This document shows, piece by piece, positions 16,930 through 25,249 of a DNA stretch of 27,806 bases (positions within the stretch are counted from its first letter, which is position 1; every line of letters begins with the position of its first letter). Position numbers and translations under genes: made by a program. Under the pieces are notes generated by a model. It worked only from the letters and a program-made list of their open reading frames with translations, did not search any database and was not told where the DNA came from. This DNA comes from CAYRYU01 sp964428355. Its GTDB lineage: Bacteria > Muiribacteriota > Ozemobacteria > Ozemobacterales > Ozemobacteraceae. The stretch spans positions 1 to 27,806 of the forward strand of contig CAYRYU010000095.1 in assembly GCA_964428355.1 (NCBI GenBank). Direction: 5' to 3'.

Positions 16930-19689
16930 ATGAAGAGCCAGGATGTATATCGTCGTTCCAGCGCACTTTCCCGCCGCGGAAGCGTCCTGATCATCACTGC
17001 CGGAGCAGCCCTGTTGATCATCGGGATGCTCGCGGTGGGAGTCGACCTCGGGTGGGTGATGTACCAACGGGCCAAGAACCAGACGGCGGTAAACGCCGGA
17101 TGGAAAGCAGGTTTCGATCTGATGGCACTCAGGCTCCGCGAGGTCCCCGGGGATATCACCGACGCCAACCACGCGGCGGCCCGAACCGAGATCACCGAGC
17201 GGGTAAAGATCGTTATGGCCGCCAACGGCTATACCGCGGAAGAGCTTTCCGCCGCCAGCATCAAGTTCCTTTCCCCCAACCGTCTCGAGGTCGAGGGACA
17301 ACGCGACGTGGAGGTTTTCTTCGGAAACGTCATCGCGTCCGGGCCCGCCAAAGTCGCGTCCCATCGTGGGAATACCGCCGGCGAGAGCTTTTCCTCCATC
17401 ATCCCCCTCGCCATACCTCACGGGGTGGTTAAAGACCTCTCGAAAAACACCTACAACGTCGATTTTTTCGGACCATCGGACGGGTTCACCATCGACAAGG
17501 AATATGTCCTGAAGCTCGGGTCCGGCGACATCGCGGACCCCGCGACCCCGAAGATGATCCTGGTCCATATGGGGTTGAGCGACCAGACGGATTTGGGTTT
17601 CAAACGGGCCTATGGTCTGGTCTATTGGTGCCTCGCGGACCCCCGTAACCCCGCGGATTCGGGCTTCGCCCCCTGCTATTGGCTCCTCGGCTATGACGGA
17701 GGGTCTTTTTTCCTTCCGTACAAGGAAGCAGTCCTCGCCGCCTGCACCAAATTCGGGGTGAACTATGAAATCATCGAAGGCCAGGCGAACATCGATGCAA
17801 TTTTCGACGAGGTTCCGACCGGTTATCTGATCGAACTGAAGAAACGGCCGCTCGTTTCCGTCTTCTCGAGCCAACCGGCCCCCGACCCCGTCGAGGTTGT
17901 CCTCCGCGACGCCTGGATCCCCTACGGAACCTACAATCCCGCCCGCGCGGACGATTACGTGGCAGGGTCCAACACGAAGCTCACCGACTCCGACATCCTC
18001 GACGGGGACCTCGACGATTACAACTGGATCCATCTCCATCACGAAGACTTCACCGGTTTCGGCTGCGGCTGCCTCTGGTATCAGAAAACTTGCAAGGAAT
18101 ACATGGTCGCGGGAGGATTCGGATCGAATTACAACAACAACGCCACCACCCGCGCCACTGCCCGCTCGAAAATGTGTCCCTACTGCAATGGGAAATACTC
18201 CAGTACAGGTTCGAGTTGGAGCAGTTACTACACCCCCACCGGCTACTCCCCGACTACAGCTTCCGGCACGGGGTTCAACTGCACGAACTATATGCGCCGA
18301 TGCGCCGACCGGACCACCTTCAACGGGACGACCTACCCCAATGACGCTTCCATTTCCAATCTTACCTGCTATTTTGACTCCGATCGCCCGTTGTGCCGCG
18401 ATTGGACCAACCTCTATACCACGGCGACCACGCTCGGATTCAACGATGACACCGGAAGTTACCCCAAACCCCAAAGAAAAGTTGACGGAACCACCAATGT
18501 CATTTCCCTGACGGACAACGATTTCTTCATCAAAAGGAGTCGCGTCCAGAAGATGAAACAGGCGGTCGCGCAGAAGGTCAAGGAGCACCTCCAGCTCGGC
18601 GGATTCATGTTCGCAATGTGTTTCGCCGCGGAATCCTTCGAGCTTTCCCTTTTTCAAAAAGCTATCGCCGAGGGAAAAACCGCGGCGAATTCCTATCTAG
18701 ATACCATTGCATTCACAGGTTTCAATTACTACGAATTTCCATACAACCACAACCACACGCTCCACTATTCCACGATCAATGACGCCGACACGACCTCCAC
18801 GGGATGGACGCTCGGAGGGAAAACGGTCGGCGGAAAAAATGTCGATGCGCGCTGCCAGAACCACAAAACCACCGGAGACACGGGAGCCGGCTACATGGGA
18901 TCGATGAACAAGAGCCGCTTCAAGACGGAGACGGACAACGACACGATTCTTGGGGCGAAGACTTCCGACGCCACGAAAATCAGGTATCTCAAAGGGGTCG
19001 TCGGGACCGGAGATTCCCAAGGTCAATTCGCCTTCCTCGGCGGCCATTTCTTTGGAGCTTCCTACAATCAGTATGACGAGATGGGGGCGATCCGCTGTGT
19101 CCTGAACAACGTCCTTTTGGGTGCCCTGTCGACGAAACCTGTGGTCACCGACGTCCCGACCGCGCAGAAGAACAACCACGGGATCATAGATCCCGACAAC
19201 ACGAGCGGGGGACCGGCGGACGACTACCAGAACCGGCTGAGTTATGGATTCTCCTCTCCGCTCGACATGGGATACCGGATTCTCCCGGATTCCGGAAATC
19301 AGGCGACCGCCACCGATCTTGGGGTCACCTTCCGGCTAAACGGAACCGAGATCTCTTCAGCATCCAAGCTGGTCATCATTCCCATCACCGACATTCCCCC
19401 GGAAGTCCCTGTCAACAACACGCTCAATGCGACCGCCCAGTCGATCTACGACCTCAACGGAACTGACAACCCCAGCGGAACCTATATCCCACCCTTCAAC
19501 TTCGGGGCTTCGGTCCGGATCGTCGGGTTCGCCGAGTTCGAACTTCTCGATCCCGATGAATACACCCGAGCGGGAACGAACGTGGTTTCCGGTGACAATG
19601 GCGACCTCGGCCTCTACATGACGGGGCAGGTTCGTGGGAAGTTCATACGTTACATCGTGAAACCCGGGGATCCCCCGGCCCCATATTGA
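16930..19689 (+). CDS. Giant TadG-like protein 1 with asparagine synthetase B-like ectodomain
   Basis: This 919-residue protein starts at ATG 16930 after GGAGGGGG. The N-terminus is TadG-like: RRG, a membrane helix at about 18-37, then GVDLGWVMYQRAKNQTAVNAGWKAG. From about residue 190 the ectodomain matches, from memory, a secreted Bacteroidetes family labelled asparagine synthetase B: FKRAYGLVYW, then YWLLGYDGGSFFLP, RPLVSVFSSQ, YNWIHLHHEDFTG (His368, His370, His371), GGFMFAMC (Cys564), FAFLGGHFFG (His706) and RCVLNNVLLG. No asparagine synthetase chemistry is implied. Between the HLHHED motif and the Cys564 motif sits a cysteine-rich insert including CPYC (416-419). A beta-rich tail follows and ends KFIRYIVKPG. 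It lacks the von Willebrand A domain of some TadG proteins. Probable location: anchored in the inner membrane with the large domain outside, or carried on the pilus. The function is unknown; hydrolase or amidotransferase-like activity is a guess. Confidence 0.9.
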   Translation: MKSQDVYRRSSALSRRGSVLIITAGAALLIIGMLAVGVDLGWVMYQRAKNQTAVNAGWKAGFDLMALRLREVPGDITDANHAAARTEITERVKIVMAANGYTAEELSAASIKFLSPNRLEVEGQRDVEVFFGNVIASGPAKVASHRGNTAGESFSSIIPLAIPHGVVKDLSKNTYNVDFFGPSDGFTIDKEYVLKLGSGDIADPATPKMILVHMGLSDQTDLGFKRAYGLVYWCLADPRNPADSGFAPCYWLLGYDGGSFFLPYKEAVLAACTKFGVNYEIIEGQANIDAIFDEVPTGYLIELKKRPLVSVFSSQPAPDPVEVVLRDAWIPYGTYNPARADDYVAGSNTKLTDSDILDGDLDDYNWIHLHHEDFTGFGCGCLWYQKTCKEYMVAGGFGSNYNNNATTRATARSKMCPYCNGKYSSTGSSWSSYYTPTGYSPTTASGTGFNCTNYMRRCADRTTFNGTTYPNDASISNLTCYFDSDRPLCRDWTNLYTTATTLGFNDDTGSYPKPQRKVDGTTNVISLTDNDFFIKRSRVQKMKQAVAQKVKEHLQLGGFMFAMCFAAESFELSLFQKAIAEGKTAANSYLDTIAFTGFNYYEFPYNHNHTLHYSTINDADTTSTGWTLGGKTVGGKNVDARCQNHKTTGDTGAGYMGSMNKSRFKTETDNDTILGAKTSDATKIRYLKGVVGTGDSQGQFAFLGGHFFGASYNQYDEMGAIRCVLNNVLLGALSTKPVVTDVPTAQKNNHGIIDPDNTSGGPADDYQNRLSYGFSSPLDMGYRILPDSGNQATATDLGVTFRLNGTEISSASKLVIIPITDIPPEVPVNNTLNATAQSIYDLNGTDNPSGTYIPPFNFGASVRIVGFAEFELLDPDEYTRAGTNVVSGDNGDLGLYMTGQVRGKFIRYIVKPGDPPAPY

Positions 19690-19773
19690 CCCCCCGGGGA
19701 TCTAAACGCGAGATTCACCAGGCACACCCCCTCGAAGAGGCCCCGTGTGCGATCGAACAGGAGGAAGAAAACA

Positions 19774-22575
19774 ATGAGAACGCCGAGGAATCGGGATTCC
19801 AGTCCCCCCACCCGCCGGGGAAGCGTCATGGTCATGACTGCGGCCGCGGCTTTTCTAGTGGTGGCGATGCTGGCCATCGGAGTCGATCTTGGCTGGGTGA
19901 TGTACCAGCGGGCGAAGAACCAGACGGCGGTCAATGCCGGCTGGAAAGCCGGGTATGATCTGATGGCTCTCAGGTTGAGAACCACCCCCGGGGATATCAC
20001 CAGCGAAACCCACGCCGCATCCCGGCAACAGATCATCACCCGGGTCAACGAGACGATGCTCGCGAACGGGCTTGCCTCCTCCGAGCTGGCGAAAGTCCAG
20101 ATCATTTTCAAATCACCCAACAAGCTCGAGGTGATCGGAACGCGGGATGTGGGCCTTTTCTTCGGCAACATGCTCGCTTCCGGCCCCGCCCATGTCACGT
20201 CACTCCGAGGAAACACCGCCGGTGAGAGCTACGCGCACATCATTCCCCTGGCCATACCGCACGGTGTGGTCAAAGATCTTTCCAAGAACACCTACAACGT
20301 CGATTTCTTTTCCACCGGAGAACAGTTCACGGTTGACAAGGAATACATCCTCAAGCTGGGTTCAGGGGGCGGAAACGACACCGTCGATCCCCAGATGATC
20401 CTGATCCCGATGGATGTGGGGGGACAATCGACCGCCAACAGCAACCAGGCATTCAAGCGCGCCTACGGTCTCGTCTACTGGTGCCTCGCCGACCCCAAGA
20501 ACCCGAACGATTCGGGCTACGCCCCCTGTTACTGGCTTGTCGGCTACCGGAATGGATCCTTCCTGCTTCCATACGACGATGCCGTCGTAGCCGCCTGCAC
20601 CAAGTTCGGGGTCAGCAAGACCATCGTGACCGGCCAGGCGAACATCGACGCGATTTTCGACGCAGTTCCCAACGGCTGCCTGATCGAACTGAAGAACCGT
20701 CCTCTCGTTTCGGTTCTTTCGAGCCAGCCCGACCCCGACCCGGTTGAAAACGCTCTCCGCCAGGCCTGGATCCCTTACGGAACCTACAACCCCTCGAGAA
20801 CCGACAACTATACCGCCGCCAACAATACCGTTCTGACCGCCGAGACGGTTATCGGGGGAGGCCTGACCAACTACAACTGGATCCACCTCCACCACGAGGA
20901 TTTTACCGGCCACTGCACGGGGTGTAACAACTATCCGAAAAACTGCCGCACCTATATGAGGGGTGGCGGGTTCGGCTCGACCTACAACGACAGCGCGGCC
21001 AAACGGGCCGCAGCCAAGGAGCTCATGTGCCCCTGGTGCAAGAGCAAGTATGCCAATACCGGTACATCTTGGAACACCGACAACTATCCCACCGCCGCAA
21101 ACTATGGCAACATTTACAACGTCGCCTCCTCGACCGGGAACGGGTACAACTGCGCGAACTGGATGAGGCGTTGCGTCGACCGGAAAACCGCAAACGGAAC
21201 CCTTTACTGCAACCATGCGTCCACCAAGGACAGGATGTGCTACGACAACTCCAACCGGCCGAAATGCCGGGAATGGAATGACATGTACACGGAAGCGACC
21301 GGGCTCAATTACGATGACGATGCGGGAGCGTTCCCCAAACCTCAGCGGATTGTAGATGGAACCAGTGTGATTTCGCTGACCGACGCCGACTATTGGGTCA
21401 AGCGAACCCGTGTCCAGAAGATGATGCAGGACGTCTGCCTCAAGGTCAAGGAGCACATCAGCCAGGGCGGATACATGTTCGCCATGTGCTTCGCCCTCGA
21501 AACCTACGACCTCGCCCTCTTCCAGGAAGCCATCTCCCGCGGGAAGAGCGCAAACCAGGCATACAACGAAACGCTGGCCTTTGAGGATTTCACATACAAA
21601 CGGTTCCCGAACGACAACGGCTCAGTCCAGTATTCCTCCATCAACGTCGCCGAGCAGACCACAAGCCAAGGTTGGACGATCACGGGAAAGACCTCGGGTG
21701 GAAAGTACATCGACCCGCGTTGCCAGACCCACGTTTACTCGACCGACACCGGCCTGGGATACACCGCTTCGATCAACAAGAACAACTTCAAGACGAGGAA
21801 TGACTCCGACACCATACTTGGCGTCCGCCCCACCGCGACCTCGCTTCGGTATGTCAAGGGTGAATACGGAACCGGAAACGCTCCGGGCGAGTTCGCCATG
21901 CTTGGCGGCCACTGCTTCGGATCATGGGAGAACTACACCGATATCGCCGCGATCAGGTGCGTGCTGAACAACGTCCTTCTGGGCTCGCTCTCCGAAAAGC
22001 CGATCATCACCGATGTCGAGACCAAGCAGAAGGAGAACTACGGGATCATCGACCCGGACAACGTGGTCGCCGGGGGCGCAGACGACTATCGCGACCGGTT
22101 CGAATACGGGTACACCGGTCCCCTAGATCTGGGCTACCGGATCCTGACCGAGCCCGGCAACAAGGAAGGTCCCACCGACCAGTCGGTCGCCTTCAGGCTC
22201 GCCCAGGAGCTGCTTGCCACAGGTTCCCGGAAGGTCATCGTCCCGATCACGGATATCCCCCCTGAGGTGACTGCGAATAGCGACAAGAACGCAACCGCGA
22301 CCTCGATCTACGACCTGTCGGGCCTCGACCACTCGGGTGGCTTATACCTGCCCAGTGAATACGGTTTCGAAGCCTCGGTACGGATCATCGGGTTCGCCGA
22401 GTTCGAGCTCCTCGACCCCACGGCAGCGACCGGCACCGAACTGGCTTTCACCAGGGCGGGTGGAACCATCGTCGAGGGGGACTCGGGCGACCTCGGCCCC
22501 TACCAGACTGGCCAGGTTCGGGGAAAGTTCATCAGGTACATCGTCAACCCCTGGGAGACTCCCGTCCCCTTCTGA
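19774..22575 (+). CDS. Giant TadG-like protein 2, tandem paralogue of protein 1
   Basis: This 933-residue protein is clearly homologous to the preceding gene over its full length. The TadG-like N-terminus is nearly identical (DLGWVMYQRAKNQTAVNAGWKAG), and the ectodomain keeps YNWIHLHHEDFTG (His371, His373, His374), CPWC (419-422), GGYMFAMC (Cys572), AMLGGHCFG (His713) and RCVLNNVLLG. Parts outside these motifs have diverged, so the duplication is not recent. I chose ATG 19774, nine bases after AGGAGG; an in-frame GTG at 19747 would be an alternative but has no such site. It follows protein 1 by 84 bases with no terminator between, and a perfect terminator follows it. Retention of all motifs in both copies suggests both are functional, perhaps as a heteromer. 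Confidence 0.9.
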   Translation: MRTPRNRDSSPPTRRGSVMVMTAAAAFLVVAMLAIGVDLGWVMYQRAKNQTAVNAGWKAGYDLMALRLRTTPGDITSETHAASRQQIITRVNETMLANGLASSELAKVQIIFKSPNKLEVIGTRDVGLFFGNMLASGPAHVTSLRGNTAGESYAHIIPLAIPHGVVKDLSKNTYNVDFFSTGEQFTVDKEYILKLGSGGGNDTVDPQMILIPMDVGGQSTANSNQAFKRAYGLVYWCLADPKNPNDSGYAPCYWLVGYRNGSFLLPYDDAVVAACTKFGVSKTIVTGQANIDAIFDAVPNGCLIELKNRPLVSVLSSQPDPDPVENALRQAWIPYGTYNPSRTDNYTAANNTVLTAETVIGGGLTNYNWIHLHHEDFTGHCTGCNNYPKNCRTYMRGGGFGSTYNDSAAKRAAAKELMCPWCKSKYANTGTSWNTDNYPTAANYGNIYNVASSTGNGYNCANWMRRCVDRKTANGTLYCNHASTKDRMCYDNSNRPKCREWNDMYTEATGLNYDDDAGAFPKPQRIVDGTSVISLTDADYWVKRTRVQKMMQDVCLKVKEHISQGGYMFAMCFALETYDLALFQEAISRGKSANQAYNETLAFEDFTYKRFPNDNGSVQYSSINVAEQTTSQGWTITGKTSGGKYIDPRCQTHVYSTDTGLGYTASINKNNFKTRNDSDTILGVRPTATSLRYVKGEYGTGNAPGEFAMLGGHCFGSWENYTDIAAIRCVLNNVLLGSLSEKPIITDVETKQKENYGIIDPDNVVAGGADDYRDRFEYGYTGPLDLGYRILTEPGNKEGPTDQSVAFRLAQELLATGSRKVIVPITDIPPEVTANSDKNATATSIYDLSGLDHSGGLYLPSEYGFEASVRIIGFAEFELLDPTAATGTELAFTRAGGTIVEGDSGDLGPYQTGQVRGKFIRYIVNPWETPVPF

Positions 22576-22593
22576 TTCCTGACGCCAATCCGC

Positions 22594-22629
22594 AAAACCG
22601 CCCGCCCCCGCGCGGGCGGTTTTCTTTTT
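22594..22629 (+). terminator. Rho-independent terminator of the TadE/TadG block
   Basis: A perfect 12 bp stem (22594-22605 with 22612-22623, AAAACCGCCCGC against GCGGGCGGTTTT) with a six-base loop is followed by CTTTTT. It lies 18 bases after the stop of the second TadG-like gene. Confidence 0.92.
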
Positions 22630-22645
22630 CCGGGTCCGAGGCGAA

Positions 22646-22748
22646 ATGACTGACGAGAGCTGCCACCGAGGCTCCGAGACACGGAGATGGATGCGGGAAG
22701 GATCCCCCCCAATTCCCTATTGGCTCTGTGGCTCCGTGACTCGGTGGC
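22646..22748. repeat. Dispersed inverted-repeat element, copy B
   Basis: The left arm and its flank (22646-22686) match the reverse complement of the right side of copy A at about 34 of 41 positions. The right arm (22724-22748) is the inverted partner and shares the following ATTCTC with copy A. The centre is only about 37 bases and unrelated to that of copy A. Both copies sit just downstream of a gene end. Confidence 0.65.
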
Positions 22749-22813
22749 TATTCTCTCATCCCCTTCCTTTCAGTTTTCATTTCGGGAAAATGCAGATTAC
22801 TAAAAAATTCCGC

Positions 22814-22841
22814 TTGCCTTTTCCCGGTTTCCGGATAAACT
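22814..22841 (+). promoter_or_regulatory. Candidate promoter of the cpaB operon
   Basis: TTGCCT (22814-22819) and TAAACT (22836-22841) are 16 bases apart, each matching four of six consensus positions. Transcription would start near 22848, giving a leader of about 200 bases that includes the structured segment. Confidence 0.35.
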
Positions 22842-22895
22842 TATTGGCTTGGTCTAGGGGATTATCTGTTTTTCCCCTTCCGATTCTTTGTAAAC

Positions 22896-22985
22896 GCAAC
22901 CGCATTTCGGGTCGAGGTACAGCCTGTCGGAATTCCGCGATTCGGCGGAGTAACGCCCGGGGTACCCCGGTTTCGGGTCGGTTGC
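22896..22985 (+). ncRNA. Candidate structured leader RNA upstream of cpaB
   Basis: GCAACCG (22896-22902) and CGGTTGC (22979-22985) could close a multi-branched structure. Inside are a hairpin TCCGC/GCGGA (22934-22949) and a perfect 14 bp palindrome CCGGGGTACCCCGG (22957-22970). TTTCGGGTCG occurs twice, just inside the closing stem (22905-22914 and 22971-22980). I recognise no known riboswitch class; the conserved core of the cyclic-di-GMP type I class is absent. This could be an RNA regulator or a set of DNA operator sites. Confidence 0.4.
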
Positions 22986-23045
22986 AACTGGAGATGCACG
23001 TATGCTATCATTCACCGGCAATTCTGACGGAGGAGGATCACATCA

Positions 23046-24107
23046 GTGAACCGACGCGCAATTTTCTTGGCCCTGATCGCCAGCATGGTAGTTTCCTGGA
23101 TGGTCTACAAAAGAGTCCAACCGGGAGACACCGGAAGACCCACCGACATCAATCCTCTACCTCCGAAGCCCCTCATGGTCAAGGTAGTCGTGGCTAAGAA
23201 AAGGGTTCCCCAGGCCACCCGCCTCGAGCCCAAGATCATCGCTGAATCTTTCGAGATCCGCGATATCGCTTCCGGCTCGCAGCCGCCCGATTCAATGACT
23301 GCAACTGAGCCCCTGCTGAATCGGTACATGGCAATGCCGATTCTGGCCAACGACATAATGACCCCCGCCCGCCTGCTCGACAAGGAAGCCGTGGTGCGCG
23401 TTTCCTCGGTCATTCCCCAGGGCAAGCGAGCCGTCACGATCGCGGTATCCAAGACCAGCGGCGTGGGCGGATTCATCCAGCAGAAGGATATCGTGGACGT
23501 CATTGCCACGATCCGAACCCCTGCCGGCGAACTGATCAGCAAGATCATCCTCCAGGACGTCGAGGTTCTCGCGGTTGGCAACCAGTATGAGGTCGACGGC
23601 GTCATCGCCAGCGTCGGGCCCGCCATCTCGGGCGGCAAGGTCGACATGATCACCCTCGCCGTCTCCCCCGTCGAGCTTGAAAAGCTGGTGTATCTCGAAA
23701 CCAGCGTAACCTTCAGGCTGGTTCTGAAGAACATCGCCGACAAGGGAGTCAAGGTACAGACCGCGGGCGAATCCCCCGGCTCGATCCTTTCAGGCACCGG
23801 GTTCGGAGAGCAGCAGGTCGTCGTCACCCAGCCCCCGACCCCGGAGCCGGTCAAACCCGAGGCGGCCTCGTCTTCGGCCGTCACTGCACCGCCTCCTCCT
23901 CCCACCGTCCAGCCCCGGATCGTGTATCCCAAATCGAACAAGGTCGAGATCTGGCAGGGAACCCGCAAGCAGGAAATGTACAAGTTCGGCGCCCCTGACG
24001 CCCAGCAGTATTCCCCTCCCTCCAATCCCGAGCCCATGGAACTTGCACCGGAAGCCCCGGCCCCTCAATCCAACCCCTCTCCTTCGACAAGTGGATCGAA
24101 CGGCTGA
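23046..24107 (+). CDS. cpaB: Tad pilus assembly protein CpaB/RcpC
   Basis: This 353-residue protein has one N-terminal membrane segment (AIFLALIASMVVSWMVY), a short linker, a SAF-type domain (about 43-115, MVKVVVAKKRVPQATRLEPK and MAMPILANDIMTPARLL), and the CpaB/RcpC region (about 115-245, IPQGKRAVTIAVSKTSGVGGFIQQKDIVDVIATI). The C-terminal 100 residues are rich in proline and likely disordered. CpaB sits in the periplasm and is thought to support the outer-membrane secretin CpaC. The start is GTG at 23046, nine bases after AGGAGG. It is the first gene of the downstream Tad operon, and its stop overlaps an in-frame ATG of cpaC by one base. Confidence 0.92.
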   Translation: MNRRAIFLALIASMVVSWMVYKRVQPGDTGRPTDINPLPPKPLMVKVVVAKKRVPQATRLEPKIIAESFEIRDIASGSQPPDSMTATEPLLNRYMAMPILANDIMTPARLLDKEAVVRVSSVIPQGKRAVTIAVSKTSGVGGFIQQKDIVDVIATIRTPAGELISKIILQDVEVLAVGNQYEVDGVIASVGPAISGGKVDMITLAVSPVELEKLVYLETSVTFRLVLKNIADKGVKVQTAGESPGSILSGTGFGEQQVVVTQPPTPEPVKPEAASSSAVTAPPPPPTVQPRIVYPKSNKVEIWQGTRKQEMYKFGAPDAQQYSPPSNPEPMELAPEAPAPQSNPSPSTSGSNG

Positions 24108-24127
24108 TGGGACGAAAGGTGATACCG

Positions 24128-24969
24128 ATGAACAAGAAGAACATGAAAAGGTTTTCCGTCTCCCTTCTCCTCACCGTAGCGGTCCTTGCCGCCCTGTTCG
24201 TCTCTATCGAGGCCCGGGCCCAGGGACAGGAAAAACTCGTCGTCCCCATCGGGAAGTCGGTCGCCATCAAGGTCATGGACCTCAAGAAGGTCATGGCGGT
24301 AAAGGAAGGCGTCGTCGAGGTCCTCAACGTTTCCGATGACGAGGTCATACTTTCGGGTGTGGGTGAGAAACCCACCGCCACCCAGCTCATCATCTGGGAC
24401 GCCCGGGGCAAGTCCGTCTTCGACGTCGAGACGATCGATGAGATGGGCCTCGTGCAGGAGAAGTTCAAGGTCCTGTTCGGTGACCCCGCGGTAACCCTCC
24501 AGGTCTTCCCCGACGGAGCCTACCTCAAAGGAACCGTCGCCAAGCCCGAGAAGGTCAAGGAAGCCGAGACCGTCCTGGCCAAGCTCGTGACCGACCGGCC
24601 GGTGGTCAACCTTCTCCAAGTCGCCCAGCCGGGGATCACGCTCAAGCAGCGCATCTCCGATGCCATCAAGATCCCCACGGTCAAGGTCACCATCCTGGGA
24701 ACCGACGAGGAAACCCCCGAAGGTCTCCAGGCCCAGCAGGCCAACGCTTCCGGAACGGTTTCCCCGGTCAAGCCCCGCATCCTTCTCGAAGGGACGGTCA
24801 AGGACCAGAACGACTACCAGCACCTGAACGAAGTGGTCAAGGGTTTCTTCAATGAAGACGAGATCAGCAACCTGGTCGTGATCGACAAACCCATCCAGGT
24901 CGTCTTCCAGGCCTACATCCTCCAGGTCAACAAGAAGAACTCGCGTGACCTCGGAATCGAGTGGGGCGG
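24128..24969 (+). CDS. cpaC: Tad secretin CpaC/RcpA (interrupted by assembly gap)
   Basis: About 280 residues are readable before the Ns. A signal peptide (MNKKNMKRF, hydrophobic core, cut near EARA) is followed by the pilus-secretin N-domain (LVVPIGKSVAIKVMDLKKVMAV and VSDDEVILSGVGEKPTATQLIIWD), a BON-like part (VFPDGAYLKGTVAKPEKVKEAETV), and the start of the secretin region (VVIDKPIQVVFQAYILQVNKKNSRDLGIEWG). The protein forms the outer-membrane channel of the Tad pilus. I favour ATG 24128, preceded by AAAGGTGAT. ATG 24107, overlapping the cpaB stop, is the alternative and would add seven residues. The pore-forming core is lost in the gap, so the gene should not be read as truncated in the organism. 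Confidence 0.87.
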
Positions 24970-25069
24970 NNNNNNNNNNNNNNNNNNNNNNNNNNNNNNN
25001 NNNNNNNNNNNNNNNNNNNNNNNNNNNNNNNNNNNNNNNNNNNNNNNNNNNNNNNNNNNNNNNNNNNNN
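24970..25069. other. Assembly gap of exactly 100 Ns
   Basis: The run is 100 bases, the conventional value for a gap of unknown size. The reading frame on the right (GAC at 25072) does not continue the cpaC frame on the left at this length, so the true length differs or the two sides belong to different genes. Confidence 0.97.
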
Positions 25070-25071
25070 TC

Positions 25072-25212
25072 GACAAGGACGGGGCGATGGGCAAGAAGTT
25101 CGAGACCATTCCGATTCCCCGCCGCTCAGAGCGCCTCGAGCAGCTTCACACGATCTTCCAGGGGATCAAGGACAATCACTTTCCCCAGCCCCAGACTCCG
25201 ACCTCCAAGTAA
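25072..25212 (+). CDS. C-terminal 46 residues of an ORF entering from the gap, probably the cpaC end
   Basis: The readable sequence runs from DKDGAMGKKFETIPIPRRSE to the end PQPQTPTSK, with codon use like the neighbours, stopping at TAA 25210-25212. A hydrophilic tail with Pro and Lys is consistent with the end of a Tad secretin after its last strand, but nothing in it is diagnostic. It does not look like the end of a CpaF/TadA ATPase. Its stop is 37 bases before cpaE. If the gap is much longer than 100 bases, it could belong to another gene. Confidence 0.5.
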   Translation, partial: DKDGAMGKKFETIPIPRRSERLEQLHTIFQGIKDNHFPQPQTPTSK

Positions 25213-25249
25213 GACACGAACCGAGCCTTGAACGGACAGAAGAGCGAAC

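Larger units (their letters stand above)
22576..23045. other. Intergenic region (470 bases) upstream of cpaB
   Basis: No gene is supported here. In order it holds a terminator (22594-22629), a second copy of the inverted-repeat element (22646-22748), a candidate promoter (22814-22841) and a strongly structured leader (22896-22985), then AGGAGG at 23031 for cpaB. An open plus-strand frame from 22646 crosses all of these and is rejected. Confidence 0.75.

Noticed and set aside
16831..18657. A 608-codon minus-strand frame opposite the first TadG-like gene.
   Set aside because: No recognisable domain, Gly/Val/Glu-rich antisense composition, and full overlap with a protein whose motifs are repeated in its paralogue.
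22860..23045. The cpaB leader considered as a cyclic-di-GMP type I riboswitch.
   Set aside because: The conserved core segments of that class are not present, and the stems are arranged differently.
22646..23197. A 183-codon plus-strand frame across the region upstream of cpaB.
   Set aside because: It runs through the inverted-repeat element, the promoter and the structured leader, overlaps cpaB in another frame, and resembles no protein.
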